Origin: Catonia carolina | Lineage: Eukaryota > Arthropoda > Insecta > Hemiptera > Achilidae | Length of the DNA: 64,000 nt | NCBI GenBank assembly: GCA_035578175.1 | Contig: JAQMRL010000001.1 | Span: forward strand, 438,128,639 to 438,192,638 | Reading direction: 5' to 3' | In this document: piece after piece, positions 34,301-47,400 of the stretch | Position numbering within the stretch: position 1 is the first letter of the stretch | Layout of the letters: each line of letters starts with the position of its first letter | Notes under the pieces: model-generated | Database searches by the model: none | Told to the model about the DNA's origin: nothing | Seen by the model: the letters and a program-made list of their open reading frames with translations, nothing else | Program-made: the position numbers and the translations under genes

Positions 34301-37300
34301 CTCCAACTCATTTAGAAAGACTTACTGTACATTTTCCTGGTAAGTTTTTTTATTCGATGTCGAATTATAAAATTATGGAATTAGTATTTAAATGTAACTG
34401 AAGTATTTTATGTATTTTTCTAACATGTATAGTCACTTGAGTCATGAGTTTGCCCTTGTTTGCAACGAGGGGTAAAGGGGGAAAGGGGGAGAAGCATCAG
34501 TGCGCATGTGCTACTGCTTTAATTTCAGTACGACTAGCATAACAACCCTCACTATACCCAGTGCGTATACAGTATATTGCGGAACCTTTTGTAGGTTAAT
34601 TGTTGTTACAGAAATGTTGGTTTCTCGACATTTAGCCGTGAGCGAGCGGCTAACTATTGTGATGTTTTTTTAACTATTTAACATGTTTTTTTGGGTTCAG
34701 GGGGTCTGAAAACGCGTAGATCCAGTGAAAAATCGACATGAAAAGAATACTTTCCCTTCCTGTACAGGGTAGACCAGGAGGAAAGGGTAAACATTTTAAC
34801 AGGTGATTGTAGACCTAAAAACAAGACAAAAAGTTCATATAAACATATGTCTGGAAATGCTTCGTTAGCGAGATAAGTTTAGCGAAAGATTTCGCCCAGA
34901 TTTCCACTCCGAGGATTAAATGAAACCGGATTGAACCAATTAGAACGGTAATTAAGACAAACATTTGATCGTTGCATATGAATTTTGACTTGAAAAATTG
35001 ATTAAACTAGGTCCCAGAACTGTAAGTCCCTTAGTTTGTAAAATAACTTGCTTAAAACACAAAAATTTACTGTCAAAAAACACGTTTTTACGTTTGAGGC
35101 GCTATAATTCCATTAAATGGCTAACAAATGCATAAAATCCATGAACAACAATTGTAGAGAATTTAATTCTGAGAAAATTGATGTAAATAAAGTCAATAGC
35201 AAACAAATTCTAAATTAATCAATTCAGATTTAATTATAAGAAAACAAACACCGAGGCAAATGCACTTTGTTCAGTCTGAATGCAATAACAACAGAACCAA
35301 TTAGAACGGTAATGAAGACAAACATTTGATCGTTGCATATGAATTTTGACTTGAAAAATTGATTAAACTAGGTCCCAGAACTGTAAGTCCCTTAGTTTGT
35401 AAAATAACTTGCTTAAAACACAAAAATTTACTGTCAAAAAATACGTTTTTTACGTTTGAGGCACTATAATTCCATTAAATGGGTAACAAATGCATAAAAT
35501 CCATGAACAACAATTGTAGAGAATTAAATTCTGAGAAAATTGATGTAAATTAAGTCAATAACAAACAAATTCTAAATTAATCAATTCAAATTTAATGTAA
35601 CTTGTATTATCCTCAAAAAAAAAGTAATAATACTGTATTATCATAATAAACTTTTTAAAAAAAAAATTAAGCGAATACAAATTTAATTTACCATCATAAT
35701 ACCGTTCTAAATAACACATAACTAATTTACTTACATTATAAATAAGGTTCGAAAATTCCACCATTACAGTCTTTTTCCATTACAGTCCATTACACTTCTT
35801 AACATGCTTCCGAATATTTTGTGTCGCTGTTGCAAGAACATCTTTCTTTTCCTTTATGAGAGCAGCAGCATCAAAAATTTGAGTAATCAGTTCATCTCGT
35901 GTATTAACTTTCACTTTGTAAACTTCACTTTTCATCCAACCCCATATGCAATAGTCCAGTGGGGTAAGGTCTGGAGACCTTGGCGGCCAGTTAATAACTC
36001 CTCCAGCACCAATCAGTTTGCCTGCAAAGTGTTCATTTAAAAATTCTCTAACTCGATGAGCAGTATGCGGAGGAGCGCCATCATGTTGAAAATACATATT
36101 CATTCGTGTTAAAAGTGGTGTATTTTCCAGAGAAGTAAACAATTCATTACGTAAAAATTCCATGTACGTTTCTGCTACAAGTCGGTTCTCTAATATGAAA
36201 GGGCCAATTAATTCATCATCTACAATACCACACCACACATTGACTGAAAATCTGCGCTGAAACTTATTATCCGTTGTAGCATGAGGATTCTCATCTGACC
36301 ACTGATGGAAATTCCTGGTGTTGTTAACACCATCACGAGTAAATGCAGCTTCGTTGGTAAAAAGTATTCATGAAACAATACAACGATGCGTTTTAATCCA
36401 TTCACAGAATTGCAGACGCGCAGCATTGTCTCCTGGTTGAAGATGTTGCACTTTTTGTATATGAAATGGATACAATCCGTGTAAGTGTAAAGTTTGCAAC
36501 ACACGAGTATTTGGATATTAAGTTGCATAGATATTCGCCGTGAACTTGTAGTGGGACTACATTCAACTGCTTGAAGAATTTTTTCAGCATCATCTTCATG
36601 TTGAAGCCCTCGGTCAGATGAAATTCTTGCGCTAGGAAAACAACCAGTCTCACGAAGATTAATAAAAATCCTGCTAAATACCTTATGATTTGGTACTCTA
36701 CGTTAAGGAAACTGACGTTGATATTCTGCAACTGAAGCTGTAGCATTGCCATTACAAAAGCCATACACATAAACCATATCTGTGTATTCAGCGTTAGAAA
36801 ATATGTGAGGCATTATTAAAAGAAATGTGAAACAAAACCGACAAATTTCTAAATACAAATTGAATTTTAATTTAATTTAAATTATTGATAAACACAGTAA
36901 ATGGTCAATGGAATTTGAAATAAATTTTTCTCTCAGATAAAAATGCAATAGGTAACACTAATCACAACTAAAGTAACAAAGCGCATGCGAATAAGTCATA
37001 CTGTGTTTAAGCTTCCACCAACAGTAACAATGATCAGTGCTACCAACTTAATAATAAAGTAATTAAATAATCAAATTTAATTGAAACTGATCACCTGACA
37101 TGGTACAGTAACAGCTGTTGTTATTGCATTCAGACTGAACAAAGTGCATTTGCCTCAGTGTTTGTTTTCTTATAATTAAATTTGAATTGATTAATTTAGA
37201 ATTTGTTTGCTATTGACTTTATTTACATCAATTTTCTCAGACAATTCTCTACAATTGTTGTTCATGGATTTTGTGCATTTGTTAGCCATTTAATGGAATT

Positions 37301-40300
37301 ATAGCGCCTCAAACGTAAAAACGTGTTTTTTGACAGTAAATTTTTGTGTTTTAAGCAAGTTATTTTACAAACTAAGGGACTTACAGTTCTGGGACCTAGT
37401 TTAATCAATTTTTCAAGTCAAAATTCATATGAAACGATCAAATGTTTGTCTTAATTACCGTTCTAATTGGTTCAATCTGGTTTCATTTAATCCTCGGAGT
37501 GGAAATCTGGGCGAAATCTCTCGCTAGACTTATCTTGCTAACGAAGCATTTCCAGACATATGTTTATATGAACTTTTTGTCTTGTTTTTAGGTCTACAAT
37601 CACCTGTTAAAATGTTTATCTTTCCTCCTGGTTCACCCTGTATATTCATATAGGCAAGAGAAAGTAAAAATATATCACTATTATGTCGGTATTATTAATA
37701 TTCTTATGATTATTTTAATTTTATTATTAATTCATTATTTTAATTTATTTTTAAAATGCTCACCCTACATATTTTAACGAATACTTAAAATAAACTATTT
37801 ACTTCGTTTGTTTTAAATATACATTAATTTCTAAGCTACATAATTAGGATCTCTAATTATGTGCAATACAACTTGTACAAAATTTTATTGGTTCACAACC
37901 TGTCTTTTGGTTGTAGATCTAACCAACTAGAAGCTGTAATTTATTATTTTTACTTTCTCTTGCCTATATGAATATATAGAAAGGAAAGTATTGTTTTCAT
38001 GTCGATTTTAAGAAATCAAGTTTTCACCAGATCTACATGTTTTCAGACCCCCTGAACCCAAAAAAACATGTTTTTAGTGATTGGTTTGTGTGTGTGTGTG
38101 TGTACAAAATATCTCAAGAACGGAACATCGTACAAACTTGTAACTTGAAACTTAAGTTACATACCACTACCGGACCTAACACGAACATTTTCATTAAAAT
38201 CGGTCAACCGGAAGTAGTAGTTTATTTATGTAGTTTTTCACTTTTTGTGATTTTCTCAAAAACTGGTCCTACGTTTTTTTAAAAAATCGCCTCATTTTTA
38301 TTTAATTTTCTACAAGTAGGGTAGGTGCCATGTTTGCTGAAATTCTTGGTGAGGCTGTTTTCACGTAAAAAAATTGTTTTTTTAAGATTGCGGCTTTAAT
38401 AAGCATTTCAGCGTCAAAATTTATACAGTAAAAGTTGTCGAGAATTTAAAATTCTACAACTTTTATTTTAAACATTTTTTTGTATAACGCTTAGTTTAGC
38501 AGTAATTAGCAATTTTCTGTTGTTTTTTTTATGAAAATGTGTGAAAAATCTATTTTTGTAAGATTTCGGCCTTAGTATGCATTTTACGACAAAAGTGTAT
38601 ATAATAAAATTTTTGGAAAATTAAAAGATGTACAACTTTTATTTAAAGCATTTTTTTGTACAGTGCCTAGTTTAGCGCGAAAGAGTGATTTTCTGTATTT
38701 TTAAGCCAAACTGAGGTCGATTTTCATTTTGCGTCTTTCATATATGATTAAAATAAGGTTATGTTTATTGAGGTTAGTTTTGTTGTTTATTTCTAATGTT
38801 TTATTAATAATGTTAGGTTTATTGTTAATTATTTGCATTGGCAAGAGAAAGTTGTGTGAGTGTTTCGCACCAGATTTTTTTCTTTTTCTTTTCAGAACTT
38901 CTTGATCCAAAGCTTGGTGATCTGAAAGCTTCTTTGCAGATCAATTTCATGGTGGAACTGGGATGGTTGTTGGCACAATACCATATAATGGGTCACAAGT
39001 AAGTTGTAATGAAATAAATGAAATGCTAATTTGAAATTGAATAATGAATTTAATTTTAATGAAAACGAAAAGGCGAAAAATTAACAAAGAAAATTGTATA
39101 CAAAATTATTAAATGTTTGATCTTATTTAGTGATGACACTATGTTATAAAACTGAGTATTTTAATGAATTATTAATGAATATAATTATTTATTGCAATAT
39201 CTATTTGAATATTAATACCGTATTACTTCGAATTTAAGACACACATTTTTAACACAATTATAAGGCTAAAATAATGGGTGCGTCTTAAATTCGAGGTACA
39301 ATGTAAATTGACCATATTACGGAATACCAATACACCGTTATGCATTAGTGTACAAGTACTACTAAACCGAATGAACCACCAGGATCCTATGTGCGGAGAG
39401 CAGCACCGCCGTTTGTTGACGTTGTTCTTACTTTCGTATAAAGTGTGGGGATGTTAATCTTTTAACGCAAAAGATAGTATGGCACATTTAGAAAGAGAAC
39501 GCCTGACTATGAGATAGCCCTCTCCGTCTTGCTGGAGTAACACACTCTATCCCTCTGTTTTCCCGTTTCCTGTCTAGTCTTCAGTCGATGTGTCACACCC
39601 AAACATTTTAGTAGCACTAAGCGAGCCGTTCAGTTGTTCCCTACTTGTTTTATTAACCGTTTGACCACCATGGAAAAACGTTTCACATATGACGCAGAAT
39701 TTAAACGTAAGGTTATTTTATGTGCTAAACAGATCGGTAATCGCGCCGCTGGTAAACAGTTTTCGGTAAACGAAGTGAATGTACGTCGTTAGTGTAGTAT
39801 GAAAAAACAGTTATTCGAGTGTAAAAGAACGAAAAAATCTTTTTCGGGACCAAAACACGGAAAATATCCGGAAATCGATGCTGCTGTTTTAACATACTTT
39901 AAGGAACTTCGCGCAACAGGTCTACCAGTAACACGAGAAGCGTTAATGTTAAAAGCCAGAGACATTGCTACAAAAGACGGTCTTCAGTTTAAAGCTAGGT
40001 GGTGGGTGGTGTGAAAAATTCATGAAAAGACAATGTCTGTCATTACGTCGCAGAACCACCATTTGCCAGAAGCTACCATCTGATTACGAAGATAAATTGG
40101 TGCAATATCAACGTTACGTAATTCAACTTCGATTAAAGAAACAATACCATCACAGTCAAATCGGTAATGCTGATGAAGTTGCTGTTTTCTTTGACATGCC
40201 ACGAAATTACACCATAAGTAGAAGGGACAAAAACAAATAATGGTAAAAACAACTGGTTACGAAAAGTTAAGAGTAACCATTATGCTGAGTGCTACTGCGG

Positions 40301-43300
40301 ATGGCAATAAGTTACCGCCGTATGTCATTTTGAACAGGAAAACTGTGCCAAAAGAAACGTTTTGTGATGGTGTAATTGTTTGAGCTCAAAAAAATGCCTG
40401 GATGACGAGTGAACTTATGCAAGATTGGTTAGGGTGTGTATGGGAGCGTAGACCGGGTGGACTTCTGAAACGAGACAGTATGTTAGTGATGGATGCGTTT
40501 TGTGGACATTTGTCTGTTAACATCAAAATAAAATTGACAAATGGAAAATGTGATTTAGTCGTAATTCCTGGAGGTATGACAAGCCAGCTACAGCCACATG
40601 ATGTCGGGGTTAATAAATCTTTTAAAGATCGTATTCGTGCACAGTACAATCAGTGGTTGACTGAAAATTACCATCCCCTTACACCAACCGGGAAAATTAA
40701 ACGAGCTTCTGCAGCTACGATTGTAGAATGGATTTCGAAAGCTTGGAAAGAGTTACCACCGGGAATCTTCATTAAATCCTTTTTGAAGTGCTGTTTGTCG
40801 AATGCGTTGGATGGCTCTGAAGATGATGTCCTTTGGAATCACAGTGATTCAAACGAATCCGGTTCAACATCCAACTCCGATGTAACTGAAGATGACGACG
40901 ACGACTCGACAACGTAGAACGAACAACGTAATTAGAAAGCCAACGTAACAGACTACTCACTTAGCCATAAAAATTACCACTATTTCAAAATTTACTGCAT
41001 TTAATTTTTTTTATATTACTTTTTTTTATTAATACACACATTACACTTGTGTTACGTTTGTAAACTGTTACTGTGTCAGGTATGTACTTTTTAGTTTCAT
41101 GGTATCTAAATTTAGTTTAAGGTATCTAAATTTAAGTAAATTATGGTAAAATATATACGGTTTTTTAACTATTTATATTGGGTATTTTTTATTTCTTCAA
41201 AAAATTGTTTCCTAAATACCTAGTAATTATGACGTGTCTTGAATTCGATGTTTGTTTTTTTCTCAAAAATCGTTTCCTAAAACATGGGTGCGTCTTAAAT
41301 TCGAAGTAATACGGTATTTATACTAGCTATGAGCTCAAATTAATTATTTTTTTTATAGTTACTACTTGAATTATCCTCGGAGTCTTGTTCTTGCTTCTTG
41401 TCCATCCATTGACGGGGAATCGAATGGGGCATTGAGTCATCGTTGTAATTGGTTTTATAGTCTTGAATAAATTTTATTTAAATCTTTTCTTCATATTTTA
41501 AAATAATCATATTGATAAATAATCATAATCATAAAATAATAATATTGATGTATTTTCTACCTGCATAAGTTGGTTTTTGTTCAAACAATTTAGTGTTGTG
41601 ATTAGCAACATAATAATCGATTCTGTTTCTTCTGTAGTGGTTGTGAACATTTAAATTCTGTAGAAAGGTATTTTTCTTTACGTACATTATCACTTCAAAA
41701 ATGTACAAAGAAGGAATTGTGAGCAATTACAGCTCTTTAAATTGTGATCTGCATGAGGTAAGGTGGTTGACTCCCATCATACACCTAACAGCTTTTTTCT
41801 GTATTTTAAAAACTCTTTCCATGTTACCCTGTGATGAATTACCCCATACTAATATGGCATACCTGATATGAGATAAAATTAAACCATGATAAGCTGCTAC
41901 CGGGTGATTTTTTAGTCCTGTTACCCAATTGTTAATGTCTGGTAATATTTTTCTAAAAAAAATAAATTTTGTTTTGTGACACTAAATTGGTAGCCCTACT
42001 CAACCAGTATGGATATGGCAGTATGAGTTGATTCTCCTTGAGCTGTGTAAAATTTTGTGCCATTTCCGGTCGTGCTATGAACAGAATGTCTTTTATCCTA
42101 AAACAATCTCTTGTTTAAATCTGGAGGCTGAAGCTCTAGAACTAATCGTATGTGATACGGATACAATTTCAATTTTTTAGCAGCTTTCTGAGCACTCGAA
42201 CATGACAAATCAACATGCGAGGAAAGTTTTTGTAAACTTTTCCATGGAGAATTGAGCAATCTTGTTTTCACATTCTCTTAACGTCATCTGTCAAGAGAGT
42301 TGGTCGACCACTACGTTTTCTGCTGCAAACAATACCTGCCTCTAAAAATCAGTTAGTTAGCCTAGAAATTGACTAGAATAGAGTGGAGGAACACCAAAAA
42401 ATTTAATTTGAAATGATTCTTTTACACTCGCATACGATTTTGTAGCAAAATATTGTTCAAGAATGAAAACCCATTGTTCTAGGGTAAAAGACATTCTGTT
42501 TGTAACACAACTGGAAACAGCACAAAATTTTACGCAACTCAAGGAGAATCAACTCAAACTGTCGTATCTATACCGGTTGAGTAGGGCTACCAACTTTGTG
42601 TCACAAAACAAAATATCCCTTTCTTAGAAAAAAATTACCAGACATTAACAATTGGGTAACAGGACTAAAAAAATCACCCTGTATAAGCAATTTTTTATCA
42701 TTTAATCTGGCAATTTGTTTTAATGCAAATACCCCAGATGATATTTTACCACAAATTTGATCGGTGTAATAATCCCATGATAGGGTCCTATCTAGTGACA
42801 CTCCTAGAAACTTTACCATTTGCACATGATCTAAGATATTATTTTGTATAAAGACATCCACTTCTCTGTTTTCCCTTAGATTATGTTTGTTCTTGAACTG
42901 TAAGTACTGACACTTTTTCCCATTAACTGTTAACATTAATTCATTCAGAAATTGGACTACAGCATTAATGACTCAGCAGGCTAAGTGTTAATGGGCCAAT
43001 TCTATTTCATCAAGGTACAGTAGACTCTCAGAAATCCGGACTAATGTGGCAGACGGCCGGTCCGGATTTCGAAAAACCCGGATTTCCCGGAGGTTGGCAA
43101 TTTTGTCTTTATGGCGAATAATTATGACAATAAGCATTAACGTTTATCTGCTAAATAAGAGTGAGCTTCTGAAAAAACACTGTAGGCCTAATAAATTACA
43201 GTAGGCTACTGGTACTGTAATTATTCAATATACGAAGCACAAACATTGACTAAACTTAACGCTACTGTACCGTAATAAGATTCGATTGCACTCTTTGTAA

Positions 43301-44410
43301 GATTTGCAAGTTACGGATTTCAAACATTTAACAAAATGTGTCATATATGTCTCAATTATAGAGTAATTATAATTATATAGAGTAATTATAGTAGGTACAA
43401 ATTCATTAAAAAACCAAGTCTTAAAAATTGTAGAATTCATCCATGCTTTTTGTTGGTTTGTATACCAAAGTGGCAACACATCGTCTTTCTTTAAATTTTT
43501 AAAAGCTCTGGGTTTTCTTGATTTCCTATTAATGTTAACCTAAGTTTAACTGCCGATCACATTGCTACAAGCCAACACCGTAACCCGTTCCTTGCTTTTT
43601 TTATAGCCCGAGGCTGAAGCTTCTTTTTTGGATGCGAGAGTTTTCATGGGCAACATTTTATAGTTCAGACCAGTCTCGTCGCAATTATACAGCTGGTCAC
43701 CAGAAATTCCTTCTTCGTCAAGGATTTTAAAAAGTAAGGTCTTAAATTCAGTAACAGCGTCTTTGTTCGCCGATAAAGTCTCCCCACTGATTTCATCGGG
43801 CCAATCCCATGAAAACTTTTTACTGGTTGTTAATTTAAAAGTTGTAAATTTTCAGAAAATAAAGTAAAAAAAAAAAAAAAAAATCATCGTCCGGACTAGC
43901 GCAATCCGGATTTTTGAGGGTCTACTGTATAATGATTTTAAGTGACTTGGAAGTACTAATTTATCACAATTTTGGCACATATTCTTTCTTATTCAATGTT
44001 AGTTTTTCTATAATTTTGTTTTTGGTAAATTTGGCATGTTATTCATGCCAGGGATTTTTATCGTTGATGATGTTTGTTTGTTTGTTTGTTTAGAGGTAAA
44101 CCAATGACACTTTTGTATGGTGAGGCAGCTGATGATAACATGCCAAGATGTCCGAAGCATGTTACGTCTGCTAAAATAACATGTCCTACGTCTTTCGGAT
44201 CACATCACACGTTAGTAATATTACATTTTTACTACATTTATATAAGTATTTCACTTAGTTACTTTCTCTTGCCTATATGAATATATATAGGAAGGAAAGT
44301 ATTGTTTTCATGTCGATTTTTTGAAATCGGGTTTTCACAGGATCTACACGTTTTCAGACCCCCTTGAACCCAAAAAACATGTTTTTAGTGATTCGTCTGT
44401 GTGTGTGTGC

Positions 44411-44460
<50 letters not shown>

Positions 44461-47400
44461 ACAGAATATGTCAAGAATGGAACGAACTTGAAACTTAAGT
44501 TACATACCACTACCGGACTCGACATGAACATTTTCATCAAAATCGGTCAACTGGAAGTAGTAGTTTATTCGTGTCATTTTTCACTTTTTACGATTTTCTC
44601 AAAAACTGGTTCTACAAATTTTTTAAAAAATCGCCTGGTTTACTAAATTTTTTATGCTCTATAAGATGGGATAGGCGCCATGTTTGCTGAAATTCTTGGT
44701 GAGGCTGTTTTTATGTAAAAAAGTGTTTTTTTTTTTAAGATTACGACTTTAACTTCTTAATTTTAGCACAAAAATGTATATAATTAACATGGTAGAGAAT
44801 TTAAAATCCTACAACTTTCATTTCAAACATTTTTTTGTATAACGCATAGTTTAGCGGTAATTAGCAATTTTCTGTTTTTTTCTCACAAAATCGTGTGAAA
44901 AATCGATTTTTTAAAGATTTCAGCCTTATTATGCATTTTACGACAAAAAAGTATGATTAAATTTGTAGGAAATTAAAAGATCTACAACTTTTATTTAAAG
45001 CATTTTTCTCTACAGAGGCTAGTTTAGCATGAAAGAGTGATTTTCCGTATTTTTAAGCCAAACTGAGGTCAATTTTCATTTTGCGTCTTTCACTCATGAT
45101 TAAAATAAGGTTAGGTTTTTAGAGGTTAGTTTTTTGTTTATTTCTGATGTTTTATTACTAATATTAGGTTATATTGGTCATTTTTTTAGCTGTGTTGATC
45201 CTTATTACTTACTGTTATACTTAAGAGGGTCATTTTTAAAGTAAGAACTGATTGCCCATCATGTCCATGCAGGCTGTCACGTGATATCCGTTCAAGGTTA
45301 GCCATTCTTGGCCATTCCCTCACTATGTCACCATTATGTTTTAACGTCTCTGCCGGTGTTGGTCATGTGGTTATACTGTTTTGTTTTTCGCCATGTCTAT
45401 CAATAATCCTGCCAATTGTGAATTTTTTTGGGACCGGAGAGCCATTCTTCTATCCGTTCAAGGTTAGCCATTCTTGGCCATTCCCTCACTATGTCGCCAT
45501 TATGTTTAACGTCTCTGCCGGTGTTGGTCATGTGGTTATACTGTTTTGTTTTTCGCCATGTCTATCAATAATCCTGCCAATTGTGAAGTTTTTTGGGACC
45601 GGAGAGGCATTCTTCTATCCGTTCAAGGTTAGCCATTCTTGGCCATTCCCTCACTATGTCGCCATTATGTTTAACGTCTCTGCCGGTGTTGGTCATGTGG
45701 TTATACTGTTTTGTTTTTCGCCATGTCTGTCAATAATTCTGCAAATTGTGAATTTTTTTGGGACCTGAGAGGCATTCTTTTATCCGTTCAAGGTTAGCCA
45801 TTCTTGGCCATTCCCCCACTATGCCGCCATTATGTTTATCGTCTCTGCCGGTGTTGGTCATGTGGTTATACTGATTTGTTTTTCGCCATGTCTATCAATA
45901 ATCCTGCCAATTGTGAAGTTTTTTGGGACCGGAGAGGCATTCTTCTATCCGTTCAAGGTTAGCCATTCTTGGCCATTCCCTCACTATGCCGCCATTATGT
46001 TTATCGTCTCTGCCGGTGTTGGTCATGTGATTATACTGATTTGTTTTTCGCCATGTCTGTCAATAATCGTGTCAATTGTGAAGTTTTTGGGACCGGAAAG
46101 GCATTCTTCTGATATACTTTCTGCCAAGAGGAACTTGGCAGTTAACGCTGAGACGTATTGTGAAACCTTATTAAAGCTTAGGCGCGCGATTCAAAACCAC
46201 TGACAGGGACTGCTGTCTAGCAGCGTTTTTCTGCTTCATGATAATGCTTGGCCTCTTGTTCCAGCAAGGACAAACCTTTACGTTAACATTTTATTAACCC
46301 TTTCCACTCGTATTATGTTTGCACTGTTATTCCCCTCCACTTGTATTTATTTAATGATTTGTTGATACCCTATTGTATTAATCATACGCTTAATGTGTTG
46401 TTGTTAGTTTTAAGAGCAAGCTATACTTTTTTCGTTTGTTATTACTTTAATGTTAATAATGTTACATAAAAAATGCTTTTTCTTACCTAAAAACTTCTAA
46501 AATATAACCTGTAAAGCATACGCTGCTGTTGTAAAAACTAAGATAAAATAAACTATGTAACTAGAAATTGATACCTAAAACCTAATCTTCTTCAGGTGCC
46601 TTCTCCATTACGACGGTTGGCTATCATCATGGTCAGTCGTACCTTGTCCACTGCTGCTCTAAAAAGGTCATGCGATGAGCAGTTAAATGCTTCTGTCAGG
46701 TTTCTTAACCAGGATATTCGTCTGTGTCCCACCGAGCATGTACCAACGAGTTTCCCTTGAATTATGAGATGCAGAATCTCGCATTTAGGCCCCCTCATGA
46801 TGTGTCTAAGGTATGTCAGTTTTCTTATCTTTATGCTCTGCAGGATTTCCAGCTCTTTCCCCATTCTTCTGAGGACCTCCATATTTGTGACCCTGTCCAT
46901 CCACGGTATTCGAAGTATTCTCTGGTAGGTCCATATTTCAAACGCTTATAGACGGGTCTCACATTCCTTTGAGAGTGTCCACGCCTCTACCCCATACAAG
47001 TGGAGGGTAAAGACTTAGCACTTCAAGAGGCGGGTCCTGGTTTCCAGGCTCAGGTTGCGGGCCGATATAAGAGGTCTCATTTTTAGGAATGCTGCCCTGG
47101 CCTTTTCAATTCTGATCTTTATTTCTGGCAGGTGGCTTGCACTGCAATTGACTCGGGTTCCCAGATAGTCATAGGCTTCCACTTGTTCGATTCTGTCTTG
47201 CCTTAAAACCTAATAAAAACACACAAAATAATCAGAATATTATTTTTGTGTGAATTAGTTATCTAAAACTACCCGAAAACATTAAACTGATCTTAAAGGT
47301 ACACAAAATACCACAAACTAAACGACGCATGTTCACAAAATTAGGTTAGTTTGTTTACTAGTTTGGTATAGCGACATCAATTCAATTAATTCCGTTTATA

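Larger units (their letters stand above)
34662..37666 (-). mobile_element. DINE-like repeat fragment (minus), split by DD41D element
   Basis: 34680-34762 (TTTGGGTTCAGGGGGTCTGA, then GAATACTTTCCCTTCC) and 37643-37666 (TATAGGCAAGAGAAAGT) are the reversed 5' end of the family. Between them sits the element at 34765-37640. Confidence 0.65.

Noticed and set aside
44401..44646. Frame beginning [13 protein letters not shown]
   Set aside because: Translation of the GT/GC microsatellite in a DINE-like repeat.
45285..46111. Tandem repeats as a CRISPR array
   Set aside because: Units are 165 bp, contiguous, without spacers, in a eukaryotic context.
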